Shown here: positions 43,183 to 52,055 of the stretch, piece by piece
Numbering within the stretch: position 1 is the stretch's first letter
How the letters are laid out: every line of letters begins with the position of its first letter
Position numbers and translations under genes: made by a program
Notes under the pieces: generated by a model
What the model was told of the DNA's origin: nothing
Database searches by the model: none
The model's input: the letters and a program-made list of their open reading frames with translations, nothing else
Assembly: GCF_000732925.1 (NCBI RefSeq)
Contig: NZ_CP008953.1
Span: 8,735,001-8,799,000, forward strand
Direction of reading: 5' to 3'
DNA: 64,000 nt
From: Amycolatopsis japonica
Lineage (GTDB): Bacteria > Actinomycetota > Actinomycetes > Mycobacteriales > Pseudonocardiaceae

Positions 43183-44021
43183 CCTGGCAGCTTCGGGTGG
43201 CCCACCGGACCGGGTACCGGTACGCGACCCCGGCCACGCAGTCGTACAACGAGGCGCGGCTGACCCCGCGCTCCGATCGGCGCCAGACCACGGTCGTGAA
43301 CCGGGTCGAGACGACGCCGGCGACCCGTGCTTACCGGTACACGGATTACTGGGGCACCGTCGTGACCTCGTTCGACCTTCACGCGCCGCACACCGAGTTC
43401 ACCGTGCTCGCGACGTCGGTGGTCGAGACCGCCGACGAAGGCGAGCCGGTCCGTTCGGCGACGTGGAAGGACCTGCGCAGCGACACCGTCGTCGACCACC
43501 GCACCGAGTACCTGACGCCGACGCCCTACACGCCCCGCGATCCGGAGCTGACGAAGGTCGCGCGTGAACTGCGGAAGGGGCTCGACCCCGCGGAGGCCGT
43601 GCTCGCGGTCTGCGAATGGGTCAACCAGCAGCTGAAGTACCAGCCTGGGACGACCGGTGTGCACAGCACGGCGACCGACGCGTGGCGTGCGCGCGAAGGG
43701 GTTTGCCAGGACTTCGCGCATGTCACGCTGGTGATGCTGCGCGCGATCGGCGTCCCGGCGCGCTACGTCTCCGGGTATCTGCACACGAAACCGGAGGCGA
43801 AGCTCGGCGAGACGGTCGAAGGCGAAAGCCACGCCTGGGTCGACGTGTGGACCGGCGGCTGGTGGGCCTACGACCCGACGAACGCGATCCCGGTCGGGCC
43901 GCGGCACGTCTGGGTCGCGTACGGCCGCGACTATGCCGACGTACCACCGCTCAAGGGCATCTTCACCGGTGGCGGTCAGTCCACTTTGGACGTCTCGGTG
44001 CAGCTGACCCGGCTGACCTAA
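43179..44021 (+). CDS. Transglutaminase-like cysteine protease family protein
   Basis: The 280-aa protein has an N-terminal beta domain (TWQLRVAHRTGYRYATPATQSYNEARLTPRS) and a transglutaminase core. The catalytic Cys is in REGVCQDFAHVTLVMLRAIGVPARYVSGYL, His in GESHAWVDVW, and Asp in WWAYDPTNA. The catalytic triad is intact. With the ATP-grasp and alpha-E proteins it forms the conserved three-gene set; it may act as an amidase on the product. Its stop overlaps the convergent permease gene by 4 nt. Confidence 0.94.
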   Translation: MTWQLRVAHRTGYRYATPATQSYNEARLTPRSDRRQTTVVNRVETTPATRAYRYTDYWGTVVTSFDLHAPHTEFTVLATSVVETADEGEPVRSATWKDLRSDTVVDHRTEYLTPTPYTPRDPELTKVARELRKGLDPAEAVLAVCEWVNQQLKYQPGTTGVHSTATDAWRAREGVCQDFAHVTLVMLRAIGVPARYVSGYLHTKPEAKLGETVEGESHAWVDVWTGGWWAYDPTNAIPVGPRHVWVAYGRDYADVPPLKGIFTGGGQSTLDVSVQLTRLT

Positions 44022-45022
44022 GCCCTGCGACGCAGCAGCAGCCAGAGCAGATAGGCGCCGCCGAGGGCTGCCGCCACGACACCGGCGGGCAGCAGCGAGG
44101 ACTCCAGCAGCCGCTGGCCGAGGTAGTCCGCCGCGACGACCAGCGCCGCGCCGACGAAGGCCGAAGCCGCCAGGTTGGGCCCCGGCAGACGCGTCATCCG
44201 GCGCGCGAGCTGGGGCGCGGCGAGCGCGATGAACGGCAGCGGCCCGGTCGCGGCGGTGGCGGCGGCCACCAGCGCGACCGCGACCAGCACCAGGGTCAGC
44301 CGCACGCGGTGGACGTCGACGCCGATACCGGTGGCGGTGTCGTCGCCCATCTCCAGCATGCGCAGCGCGCGGCCGTTGAAGAACACGATCGGGGCGAGCA
44401 CCGCCACCGCGACCGCCAGCGGCACGAAGAAGCTCCAGTCGCGGCCGGCGAGGTCGCCGACCAGCCAGCCGACGGCCTGCGCGGCGGCTTCGAGGTTCGC
44501 CTTCACCAGCAGATACGAGTTCACGCCGACCAATACCGCGCTGACCGCGATCCCGAGCAGCACCAGCCGCGAACTCAGCAGACCGTGCGGCGCGCACAAG
44601 GCCATCACGACCAGCGCGGTCAGCAGCCCGCCGACCAGCGCGCCGACGGAGACCAGCCCGGGGCCGGAGCCGAAGAGCAGCAGGGTCACGATGCCGCCGG
44701 TCGCCGAGCCGGTCGTGAAGCCGATGATGTCCGGGCTGCCGAGCGGGTTGCGCGTGATCGTCTGGAAGACCGCCCCGGCCAGCGCCAGCGCGGCCCCGAC
44801 GAGGATCGCGACCAGCACGCGCGGCAGCCGTCCCATGACGACCAGGTACTGCGCCTTCGTGCCCGAACCCGCGAGTGTGGCGAGCACTTCGCCGGGGCTC
44901 ATTTCGTAGTCGCCGGTGCCGACGGAAAGCACGACGAGCGTCAGCGTCACCAGGGCCAGCACGGCGACGACGATCACCGATCGTCTGTCCACACCGGACT
45001 CACGACGGACGAGCGCGGTCAT
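44018..45022 (-). CDS. FecCD-type iron-siderophore ABC permease, second subunit
   Basis: The 334-aa protein has about nine helices and the FecCD signatures RLPRVLVAILVGAALALAGAVFQTITRNPLGSPDIIGFTTG and LLGIAVSAVLVGVNSYLL. The C-terminal part has GPLPFIALAAPQLARRM. It pairs with the upstream permease as the heterodimeric channel of a ferric-siderophore importer. The start ATGA overlaps the first permease stop. No ATP-binding protein gene follows; it must be supplied from elsewhere. Confidence 0.94.
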   Translation of the reverse strand: MTALVRRESGVDRRSVIVVAVLALVTLTLVVLSVGTGDYEMSPGEVLATLAGSGTKAQYLVVMGRLPRVLVAILVGAALALAGAVFQTITRNPLGSPDIIGFTTGSATGGIVTLLLFGSGPGLVSVGALVGGLLTALVVMALCAPHGLLSSRLVLLGIAVSAVLVGVNSYLLVKANLEAAAQAVGWLVGDLAGRDWSFFVPLAVAVAVLAPIVFFNGRALRMLEMGDDTATGIGVDVHRVRLTLVLVAVALVAAATAATGPLPFIALAAPQLARRMTRLPGPNLAASAFVGAALVVAADYLGQRLLESSLLPAGVVAAALGGAYLLWLLLRRRA

Positions 45023-46050
45023 CGGCGCACCGCCTTCAAGCGCCGGGCCACGATCACGAACGCGATCCCGCCGACGACGTCGGTCATCACGCCGACCTGG
45101 ATCTCCCCCGGCGAGCCGAGCAGGCGGCCGAGGACGTCGCAGCCGAGCAGCAGCACCGGCCCGAGCAACGCCGAAATCAGCATCACCCACCGCTCGTCCT
45201 GGCCGATCAACGTGCGGACGACGTGCGGGATCATCAGGCCGACGAAGGCGATCGGCCCGCAGGCCGCGGTCGCCGACGCCGCAAGCAGACCGACGGCGAC
45301 CATCCCGGCGACGCGGACGAGCGCCGGATTCGCGCCGAGGCCGCGGGCCGTGTCCTCACCGAGCGCCAGCGCGTTCAGCGCGCGGGCCAGCACGATCGCG
45401 ATCACCACCCCCGCGACGAAGAACGGCAGCAAGACCGACAGCTGATCCAGGTTCCGGTTCACCAGCGAGCCGACCAGCCAGAACCGCATGGCCTGCAGGT
45501 TGTGCGTGTTGACCATCTGCATGCCCTGGTTGATCCCGACGAACACCGCCTGGACGGCGACACCGGCCAGCACCAGCCTCAGCGGGCTCGTCGCCCCGCG
45601 TGTCCCGCCGATCACCGAGACCAGCGCGGTTCCCGCGAGCGCCCCGGCGAAGGCGAACCAGACGTACTCGCCGGGCGAAGTCACCGAGAACAGCGTCGAG
45701 CCGAGCACGATCGCGACGGCGGCACCGTGGTTGATGCCGAGCAGGCCGGGTTCCGCGACCGGGTTGCGCGTGATCGCCTGCATGAGCGAGCCCGCCAGCG
45801 CGAGCGCCATCCCGACCAGGACGCCGAGCACAGTGCGGGGCAGGCGATCGTCGCGGACGACGACGTCGTTGTAGCTCCCGTCGTAGGCGAAGAGGGCGTG
45901 CAGGACTTCGCCGAGCGAGAGGCGGTTCGAGCCGAAGCCGATCGACAGCAGGATGACCGCGACGAGCGCTGTCAGGGACCCCACGAGGACCAGCGTTCTC
46001 ACGGAAACGCTGGTCCTCATGGTCGTGCCGCGCTCCGTGACCTGGACCAT
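45019..46050 (-). CDS. FecCD-type iron-siderophore ABC permease, first subunit
   Basis: The protein is 343 aa from ATG 46050 (GTG 46059 is also in frame, and neither has a clear ribosome-binding site). FecCD signatures: DDRLPRTVLGVLVGMALALAGSLMQAITRNPVAEPGLLGINHG, and VGLMIPHVVRTLIG near the C terminus. Multiple helices span the protein. It is divergent from the binding-protein gene, with an iron-box-like sequence between them, so iron limitation should induce both directions. Confidence 0.94.
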   Translation of the reverse strand: MVQVTERGTTMRTSVSVRTLVLVGSLTALVAVILLSIGFGSNRLSLGEVLHALFAYDGSYNDVVVRDDRLPRTVLGVLVGMALALAGSLMQAITRNPVAEPGLLGINHGAAVAIVLGSTLFSVTSPGEYVWFAFAGALAGTALVSVIGGTRGATSPLRLVLAGVAVQAVFVGINQGMQMVNTHNLQAMRFWLVGSLVNRNLDQLSVLLPFFVAGVVIAIVLARALNALALGEDTARGLGANPALVRVAGMVAVGLLAASATAACGPIAFVGLMIPHVVRTLIGQDERWVMLISALLGPVLLLGCDVLGRLLGSPGEIQVGVMTDVVGGIAFVIVARRLKAVRR

Positions 46051-46062
46051 GGCGTCCACGAT

Positions 46063-46081
46063 AAGGGAAGGCTAGCCTAAC
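46063..46081. promoter_or_regulatory. Candidate DtxR/IdeR-type iron box
   Basis: AAGGGAAGGCTAGCCTAAC, read on the minus strand GTTAGGCTAGCCTT, resembles the iron-box consensus TTAGGTTAGGCTAACC with a perfect AGGCTAGCCT core. It lies in the 66-bp gap between divergent siderophore-uptake genes, 13 bp from one start and 36 bp from the other. Confidence 0.65.
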
Positions 46082-46116
46082 GACGAAATCCGGTTCGACG
46101 GCGAAAGAAGATCTCC

Positions 46117-47115
46117 ATGCACCTCTCCCGACGCGGCTTTCTCGCCGGCACCGCGGCGCTCGGCGCCACCGGCCTCCTGACCGCCTGCGGCTACCAGGAC
46201 GAGACACCCACGCGGGGAGCGGGCGCGACCTGGTCGTTCACCGACGACCGCGGCCGGAAACTCGAAGGCGAGCGGCCGACGCGGATCGTCGCGCAGGTGA
46301 CCGCGGCGGCGGCGCTGTGGGACCTCGGCGTGAAGTCGGTCGGGATCTTCGGTCCGTCGAAGTTCGCCGACGGCAAGCCGGACCCGCAGGCGGGCGGCGT
46401 CGACCTCAACACGGTGACCTCGCTCGGGAACGTGTGGAACGAGTTCAACTTCGACAAGTTCGTCTCGCTGAACCCGCAGCTGCTGATCAGCGTGATGTAC
46501 CTCAAGGACCAGATGTGGTACGTCCCGGACACGCAGACCGAGAAGATCGACAAGGCCGCGCCCAGCGTCGGCGTCCGGCTGCAGGACATCTCGATGCCCG
46601 AAGGGATCGCGAAGTTCATCGCGCTCGCGAAGGCGCTCGGCGCCGACACCGAGACTCCGGCGATCAAGGCCGCGAAGGAGGAGTACGAGAAGGCTGACGC
46701 CGCGCTCGCCGAAGCGGCGAAGAAGGCCGCTGGGCTGAAGATCCTCCTCGTGTCCGCGCAGAAGGACGCCGTCTACGTCTCGAACGCGCCGAAATTCGCG
46801 ACCTCGAAGCACTACCAGAGCAAGGGACTCGACTTCGTCACGCCGGAGGCGCCGGACGAGAGCCAGGGCGGCTACTACCAGCAGATCAGCTGGGAGAACA
46901 TCGGCAAGTACCCGGCCGACGTGATCATGTACGACAACCGCGGCGGTTCGCTTTCGCTCGGCCCGGACGGGCTCGGCGGCGTGCCGACCTGGGCACAGCT
47001 GCCCGCGGTGAAGGCCGGGAAGCTGATCCCTTGGAACAACGAGACGCCGTTCTCGTACCAGCGTTTCACGCCGCAGCTGACGGAACTCGCCGCGACGCTG
47101 AACAAGTTCGCCTAG
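46117..47115 (+). CDS. Iron-siderophore ABC transporter binding lipoprotein (Tat signal)
   Basis: The 332-aa protein has a twin-arginine motif SRRGFLAG and lipobox LLTAC (Cys24). The FepB/FhuD-like periplasmic-binding fold is shown by RPTRIVAQVTAAAALWDLGVKSVGIFG, NPQLLISVMYLKDQMWY and GGYYQQISWENIGKYPADVIMYDN. It captures ferric siderophores for the divergent FecCD permeases. Tat export of siderophore-binding proteins is usual in actinomycetes. The stop shares CTAG with the convergent hydrolase gene. Confidence 0.93.
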   Translation: MHLSRRGFLAGTAALGATGLLTACGYQDETPTRGAGATWSFTDDRGRKLEGERPTRIVAQVTAAAALWDLGVKSVGIFGPSKFADGKPDPQAGGVDLNTVTSLGNVWNEFNFDKFVSLNPQLLISVMYLKDQMWYVPDTQTEKIDKAAPSVGVRLQDISMPEGIAKFIALAKALGADTETPAIKAAKEEYEKADAALAEAAKKAAGLKILLVSAQKDAVYVSNAPKFATSKHYQSKGLDFVTPEAPDESQGGYYQQISWENIGKYPADVIMYDNRGGSLSLGPDGLGGVPTWAQLPAVKAGKLIPWNNETPFSYQRFTPQLTELAATLNKFA

Positions 47116-47969
47116 CCCAGGAACTCCCGTAACGCCGCCGCGAGGTCGGCCGGGTTGTCCTCGGCCATGTGGTGCCCGGATTCGATCGCTAAGCCGCGGA
47201 CGTCGTCGGCCCATTCGCGCCACACCGCGATCGGGTCGCCGTACAGCTCGGCCATGTCATCCCGGCTGGACCACAGCATGAGGACGGGACAGCCGAGCTT
47301 CCGCCCGGCCGCCTTGTCGGCGTCGTCGGCTTCGCGGTCGGGCCCGAGGCCGGCGCGGTAGTCCTCCAACATCGCGTGAACCGTCTCGGGATCGTGGATC
47401 GCACGCAGGAAGTCGGCGTGGTTCTCCGCGCCCATCGCTTCGGGATCACCGCCGTACCAAGCGTCCGGGTCGGCGTTGATCACCCGCTCGGCGGGTTTCG
47501 CGAGCTGACCGAAGAAGAACCAGTGCCACCATTTCCGCGCGAAGGTCGCGTCGGCCCGCGCGAGCGCCTCACCGATCGGGACGCCGTCGAGGACGACCAG
47601 CCTGGTGACCGCTTCGGGGTGATCCATGGCCAGCCGATGCGCCACGTAGCTGCCGCGATCGTGCCCGGCGACGGCGAACCGTTCATGCCCGAGGTGCCGC
47701 ATGAGGGCGACGATGTGCCTGGCCATGGCACGTTTCGAGTGCGCCGAGTGGTCTTCGGCGGTCTCGGGTTTCGAGGACTGGCCGTAGCCGGGGAGATCCG
47801 GGCAGACGACGGTGAACGCGTCCGCGAGCCGCGGCGCGACGTCGTACCAGGTGGTGTGGGTGCGGGGATGTCCGTGCAGGAGGACGAGCGGCGGCCCCGA
47901 TCCGCCGTGGCGGACCCTGAAGGTCACTTCGCCCGTGTCGACGTTTTCGAGCTCGAAGCCTTCGAACAT
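47112..47969 (-). CDS. Alpha/beta hydrolase, haloacetate dehalogenase-like
   Basis: The 285-aa protein resembles fluoroacetate dehalogenases: oxyanion segment LLHGHPRTHTTWYDVAPRL, nucleophile elbow AVAGHDRGSYVAHRLAMDHP with Asp (not Ser) as nucleophile, WHWFFFGQLAKPAERVI, and C-terminal His in SGHHMAEDNPADL. The Asp nucleophile in GHDRG separates dehalogenases and epoxide hydrolases from esterases. Haloacetate or epoxide hydrolysis is likely, with the natural substrate unknown. It is preceded by the terminator hairpin of the next gene. Confidence 0.88.
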   Translation of the reverse strand: MFEGFELENVDTGEVTFRVRHGGSGPPLVLLHGHPRTHTTWYDVAPRLADAFTVVCPDLPGYGQSSKPETAEDHSAHSKRAMARHIVALMRHLGHERFAVAGHDRGSYVAHRLAMDHPEAVTRLVVLDGVPIGEALARADATFARKWWHWFFFGQLAKPAERVINADPDAWYGGDPEAMGAENHADFLRAIHDPETVHAMLEDYRAGLGPDREADDADKAAGRKLGCPVLMLWSSRDDMAELYGDPIAVWREWADDVRGLAIESGHHMAEDNPADLAAALREFLG

Positions 47970-47984
47970 GATCCTCCCGCGCGT

Positions 47985-48037
47985 GCAATGAAAGGTCCTT
48001 TCCTAGCGAATTTTGCTAGGAAAGGACCTTTCATTGC
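47985..48037. terminator. Perfect hairpin of the GAAAGGTCCTTTCC family, copy 2
   Basis: Twenty-three-bp perfect arms (47985-48007 and 48015-48037) surround a 7-nt loop, GAATTTT. It lies just after the M20 dipeptidase stop and just before the hydrolase start, so it should end dipeptidase transcription. Core sequence AAAGGTCCTTTCCTAGC is shared with the copy at 17240. Confidence 0.8.
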
Positions 48038-48053
48038 AGCGTGAGCCGGGAGA

Positions 48054-49475
48054 TCAGCTCTTGGCGTGCGCGTCCAGGATGTGCGCGACCGCCTCGGTGA
48101 TCCGCTGCGCGAAGTCGATGTTCAGCCACTCGTCCGGCACGTGGATGTTCGAGTCCGGCCCGCAGGCGCCGGTGACCACGAACTGCGCGTCCGGGTACTT
48201 CTCGCCGAGCAGCCCCATGAACGGGATCGACCCGCCCATGCCGAAGCTCTTGTGCGGCTCGCCGAAGACCTCGCCGCTGACGTGGTGCAGCACCTCGTCG
48301 AGCCACGGCGCGGTGTCCGGAGCGTTCCAGCCGTTCTCCGCCTGAAAATCCCCGAGCTCGACCGAAGCGTCGTAAGGAACGTCGGTGGTGAGGACGCGGC
48401 GGACCGCCTCCATCGCGGCCTTCGCGTCGGCGGTCGGCGGCAGACGGAAGCTCAGCGTGAGCGTGGTGCTGTCGCGCAGCACGTTGCCCGCGTCGGCGGG
48501 GAGCGGGAAGCCCTTCGCGCCGATCACCGAAAGCGTCGGCCGCCACGAGTTGTTGAGCAGCAGCTCCAGATCGTCGTCGGAGACCGTCCGGCCGACCACC
48601 GGGAAGAGCGTCTTCGCCGCGCCGGGCGCGATCTCGACGACGCCACGAGCCTCTTCGACGCGGTTCTCCGGGATGTCGACGCTGAGCTCGGCGAGCTTGA
48701 TCTCGCCGGTCTCGACGTTCTCGATCCGGTCGATCAGCGCACGCAGGACGCGGAACGAACTGGCCACGATGCCGCTGGCCATGCCGGAGTGCTGCGCGGA
48801 CTCGAGCACCTTCACGGTGACGTTGACGTGCAGCATGCCGCGCAGGCTGGTGGTCAGCCACAGGCGCTTGTAGTCGGTGCCGCCGGCGTCGAGGCAGACG
48901 ACCAGCGAGACCGCGCCGAGCTTCTCCTTCAGGTGCTCGACGTAGGCGGGCAGATCCGGGCTGCCGGATTCCTCACCGGTCTCCAGCAGCACGACCGCGC
49001 GGGAGTGCTCGCCACCGGCGGCGCGCACGGCTTCGATCGCCGTCGTCGCCGCGTAGCCGGAGTAGCCGTCGTCGACCGCGCCGCGGCCGTACAGCCGCCC
49101 GTCGCGGATCACCGGCGTCCACGGGTCGAGCCCCTCGGACCAGCCACCGACCGGCGGCTGCTTGTCGAGGTGCCCGTACATGAGCACGGTGCCCTTGTCG
49201 GCGGCTTCGGACGTCGCCGGGATGTCGACGACCAGCAGCGGGCTGCGGCCTTCGAGCTCCACGACCTCGAGCGTCGCGCCGGGGATCTCCCGCGCGGCGA
49301 TCCAGGAGCGGACGTGCTCGACGGCGGCGGCCAGATGGCCGGTCTTCGCCCACTCGGCGTCGAACGCCGGCGACAAGGCGGGGATCGCCACCAGGCCGGA
49401 CAGGCTGGGAAGGACGTCGTTCGTCCAGTTCGAAACCACGGTTTCGCGTACGGATTTCTGCTCCACGTCCGCCAT
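48054..49475 (-). CDS. M20 family dipeptidase
   Basis: The 473-aa protein has the M20 metal-binding sites: LMYGHLDKQPP (His and Asp), GRGAVDDGYSGYA (bridging Asp), LETGEESGSPDL (catalytic Glu pair), CLDAGG and the late Gly/His segment SNIHVPDEWLNI. The central dimerisation domain has SAQHSGMASGI. This arrangement matches zinc dipeptidases (DUG1/CNDP-like) that cleave dipeptides or beta-Ala-His-type substrates. It is cytosolic. The gap to the divergent pdh operon is 364 bp. Confidence 0.94.
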   Translation of the reverse strand: MADVEQKSVRETVVSNWTNDVLPSLSGLVAIPALSPAFDAEWAKTGHLAAAVEHVRSWIAAREIPGATLEVVELEGRSPLLVVDIPATSEAADKGTVLMYGHLDKQPPVGGWSEGLDPWTPVIRDGRLYGRGAVDDGYSGYAATTAIEAVRAAGGEHSRAVVLLETGEESGSPDLPAYVEHLKEKLGAVSLVVCLDAGGTDYKRLWLTTSLRGMLHVNVTVKVLESAQHSGMASGIVASSFRVLRALIDRIENVETGEIKLAELSVDIPENRVEEARGVVEIAPGAAKTLFPVVGRTVSDDDLELLLNNSWRPTLSVIGAKGFPLPADAGNVLRDSTTLTLSFRLPPTADAKAAMEAVRRVLTTDVPYDASVELGDFQAENGWNAPDTAPWLDEVLHHVSGEVFGEPHKSFGMGGSIPFMGLLGEKYPDAQFVVTGACGPDSNIHVPDEWLNIDFAQRITEAVAHILDAHAKS

Positions 49476-49839
49476 CCTGCCACGGGTGCCGGAGAGTGGG
49501 ATGGATCACAGCGGCGGGCACGGATCGTCATCGCCCGCGCCGGACAGGACACCCGTCCGGGTCTGTCGTCCGCTGGTCGACCCGCGAGTGCAACCCCTAC
49601 TTTCGGCGGCCCCACACTCGGGCTTCCTAGCATTTTCCCTGTTCAGGCACCCTTTCTCAGCAACAAATCAGCATCCGGCCCTGACCAAAACGGCGTCCGG
49701 CATGCCAGGATGTGCGCACGAACCGTCAACGCCGATGGTGACCCGGCGCTTCAGATCCGACGCGCTGGTCCCCGCCGGCGCAGTCACTGTCGCCGCCACA
49801 AGTGGTCGCCAGCGGCGCCGACATCAAGGAGAGCAGCGC
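49476..49839. promoter_or_regulatory. Promoter region between the M20 and 2-oxoacid dehydrogenase genes
   Basis: The 364-bp divergent intergenic region has no supported gene. An imperfect inverted repeat around CGGCGCAGTCACTGTCGCCG (49778-49797) lies 43 bp before the E1alpha start. The stretch CTTTCTCAGCAACAAATCAG is AT-rich relative to its surroundings. No known operator is recognised. Confidence 0.4.
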
Positions 49840-51045
49840 ATGCCGTCCGAACACTGGACGCACCCGGAACCTGGAGACGGTCCCGCCGCCGCGGCGGCGC
49901 AACCCACCCCCGAACAGGTGATCGCGGGTTTGCGAGCAACGAGCGAAGGTGGCGCTGAGCTGACTCAGCTGCTCACTCCCGAAGGCGAACGGGTCGCCTC
50001 GCCGCAATTCGACCGGTATGTCGACGACATCGACGCCGAAGCCCTCAAAGGCCTGTACCGCGACATGGTCCTGGTCCGCCGGGCGGACCGCGAGGCCAAC
50101 GCCATGCAGCGCCAGGGCCAGCTCGGCATCTGGGTCCCGCTGCTCGGTCAGGAGGCCGCGCAGATCGGCTCCGGCCGCGCGCTGGAGAAGCGGGACATGG
50201 CCTTCCCGAGCTACCGCGAGCACGGCGTCGCGTACGCCCGCGGCATCGACCTCAAAGAGGTGCTCGGCATCTTCCGCTGCACCGACCACAGTGGCTGGGA
50301 CTACCAGGCCCACCGCTTCCACCCGTACACCATCGTGATCGGCAACCAGGTGCTCAACGCCGCCGGTTACGCGATGGGCCAGAAGTTCGAAGGCAAGGTC
50401 GGCGACGAAGACAGCGAAGCGACCATCTGTTACTTCGGTGACGGAGCGACTTCGCAGGGCGACGTGCACGAAGGCTTCGTCTGGGCAGCCGTCTACGACG
50501 CGCCGATCGTGTTCTTCTGCCAGAACAACCAGTGGGCGATCTCCGAGCCCACCGAGCGCCAGTCGCGGCTGCCGCTGTACCAGCGCGCCCGCGGTTACGG
50601 CTTCCCCGGCATCCGCGTGGACGGCAACGACGTCCTCGCCTGCCTCGCGGTCTCCCGCTGGGCGCTGGAGGAGTGCCGTCACGGCAACGGCCCGGTGCTG
50701 ATCGAGGCGTTCACCTACCGGATGGACGCGCACACCACCACCGACGACCCCACCCGCTACCGGCTCTCCGACGAGCTGGAGGAGTGGAAGCTGAAGGACC
50801 CGATCGAGCGCGTCCGGGCGTACCTCGCCCGCGGTGGCGGCGCCGACCAGGCGTTCTTCGACCAGGTGCAGGCCGACTCGGACGCCTTCGCGGCCGAACT
50901 GCGCGACTATTGCTTCAACATGCCCGAACCACCACCGGACCGGATCTTCTCCCACGTGTACGCGGAGTCCACGCCGCTGCTGGACGCGCAGCGCGAGGAG
51001 TACCTGTCCTACCTGGACGGTTTCATCGGGGCGGGGGAGCACTGA
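49840..51045 (+). CDS. 2-Oxoacid dehydrogenase E1 component, alpha subunit
   Basis: The protein is 401 aa from ATG 49840 (AAGGAGAG nearby). The thiamine-diphosphate motif GDGATSQGDVHEGFVW...NNQW starts near residue 200. Other landmarks are the MQRQGQLGIWVPLLGQEAAQ entry loop and the phosphorylation-loop-like RMDAHTTTDDPTRYR. This is the PdhA/BkdA family. The substrate could be pyruvate or branched-chain 2-oxoacids; the sequence context does not settle it. First gene of an E1alpha-E1beta-E2 operon with 1-nt and 16-nt gaps. Confidence 0.93.
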   Translation: MPSEHWTHPEPGDGPAAAAAQPTPEQVIAGLRATSEGGAELTQLLTPEGERVASPQFDRYVDDIDAEALKGLYRDMVLVRRADREANAMQRQGQLGIWVPLLGQEAAQIGSGRALEKRDMAFPSYREHGVAYARGIDLKEVLGIFRCTDHSGWDYQAHRFHPYTIVIGNQVLNAAGYAMGQKFEGKVGDEDSEATICYFGDGATSQGDVHEGFVWAAVYDAPIVFFCQNNQWAISEPTERQSRLPLYQRARGYGFPGIRVDGNDVLACLAVSRWALEECRHGNGPVLIEAFTYRMDAHTTTDDPTRYRLSDELEEWKLKDPIERVRAYLARGGGADQAFFDQVQADSDAFAAELRDYCFNMPEPPPDRIFSHVYAESTPLLDAQREEYLSYLDGFIGAGEH

Positions 51046-51046
51046 A

Positions 51047-52039
51047 ATGGCCGACCTCCAGAAACTCACCATCGGCAAGGCGATCAACCTCGGCCTCCGG
51101 CGCGCCATGGAAGAGGACCCGAAGGTCCTGATCATGGGTGAAGACGTCGGCAAGCTCGGCGGCGTCTTCCGCATCACCGACGGACTGCAGAAGGACTTCG
51201 GCGAGCAGCGCGTCCTGGACACGCCGCTCGCGGAATCGGGCATCATCGGCACCGCGGTCGGCCTCGCCGTCCGTGGTTTTCGCCCCGTCTGCGAGATCCA
51301 GTTCGAGGGCTTCATCTTCCCGGGCTTCGACCAGATCTCCAGCCAGGTCGCCAAACTGCACTACCGGACGCAGGGCAAGATCAAGATGCCCATCGTGATC
51401 CGCGTGCCGTTCGGTGGCGGCATCGGCGCGGTCGAGCACCACTCGGAGTCGCCGGAGTCGCTGTTCGCGCACATCCCCGGCCTCAAGGTCGTTTCGGTCT
51501 CGAACGCCGTCGACGCCTACTGGGGCATCCAGCAGGCGATCAAGTCCGACGACCCGATCCTGTTCTTCGAGCCGAAGAAGCTGTACCACTCGGGCGCGAT
51601 GAAGTCCGAGGTCGACACCGACACCACGCCGGACCCGCTGTTCAAGTCCCGCGTCGTCCGCGAAGGCACGGCGGTCACCGTCGTCGCGTACGGCCCGTCG
51701 GTGAAGGTCGCGCTCGACGCGGCGACCGCCGCCGAGGACGAGGGCAAGTCGCTGGAGGTCATCGACCTGCGGACGCTCTCCCCGCTCGACCTGGAGCCGG
51801 TTTTCGAGTCGGTACGCAAGACCGGACGGCTCATCGCGCTGAGCGAGGCGCCGTCGGAATCGTCGCTGACCTCGGAGATCGCCGCGCGCGTGCAGGAGGA
51901 ATGCTTCTACTCGCTGGAAGCCCCCGTGCTGCGGGTGACCGGATTCGACACGCCGTACCCGCCCGCCAAACTCGAGGAGCACTACCTCCCCGACCTGGAC
52001 CGGGTTCTGCACACCGTCGACCGTTCGCTCGCCTGGTAA
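51047..52039 (+). CDS. 2-Oxoacid dehydrogenase E1 component, beta subunit
   Basis: The 330-aa protein begins MADLQKLTIGKAINLGLRRAMEEDPKVLIMGEDVGKLGG, with the conserved GEDVG. RVLDTPLAESGIIGTAVGLAVRG and EIQFEGFIFPGFDQI are family blocks, and the C-terminal transketolase domain has GTAVTVVAYGPSVKVAL and EVIDLRTLSPLD. It forms the alpha2-beta2 heterotetramer with the upstream product. Its start is 1 nt after the alpha stop. Confidence 0.95.
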   Translation: MADLQKLTIGKAINLGLRRAMEEDPKVLIMGEDVGKLGGVFRITDGLQKDFGEQRVLDTPLAESGIIGTAVGLAVRGFRPVCEIQFEGFIFPGFDQISSQVAKLHYRTQGKIKMPIVIRVPFGGGIGAVEHHSESPESLFAHIPGLKVVSVSNAVDAYWGIQQAIKSDDPILFFEPKKLYHSGAMKSEVDTDTTPDPLFKSRVVREGTAVTVVAYGPSVKVALDAATAAEDEGKSLEVIDLRTLSPLDLEPVFESVRKTGRLIALSEAPSESSLTSEIAARVQEECFYSLEAPVLRVTGFDTPYPPAKLEEHYLPDLDRVLHTVDRSLAW

Positions 52040-52055
52040 GGGGGAAATAGCTGAA

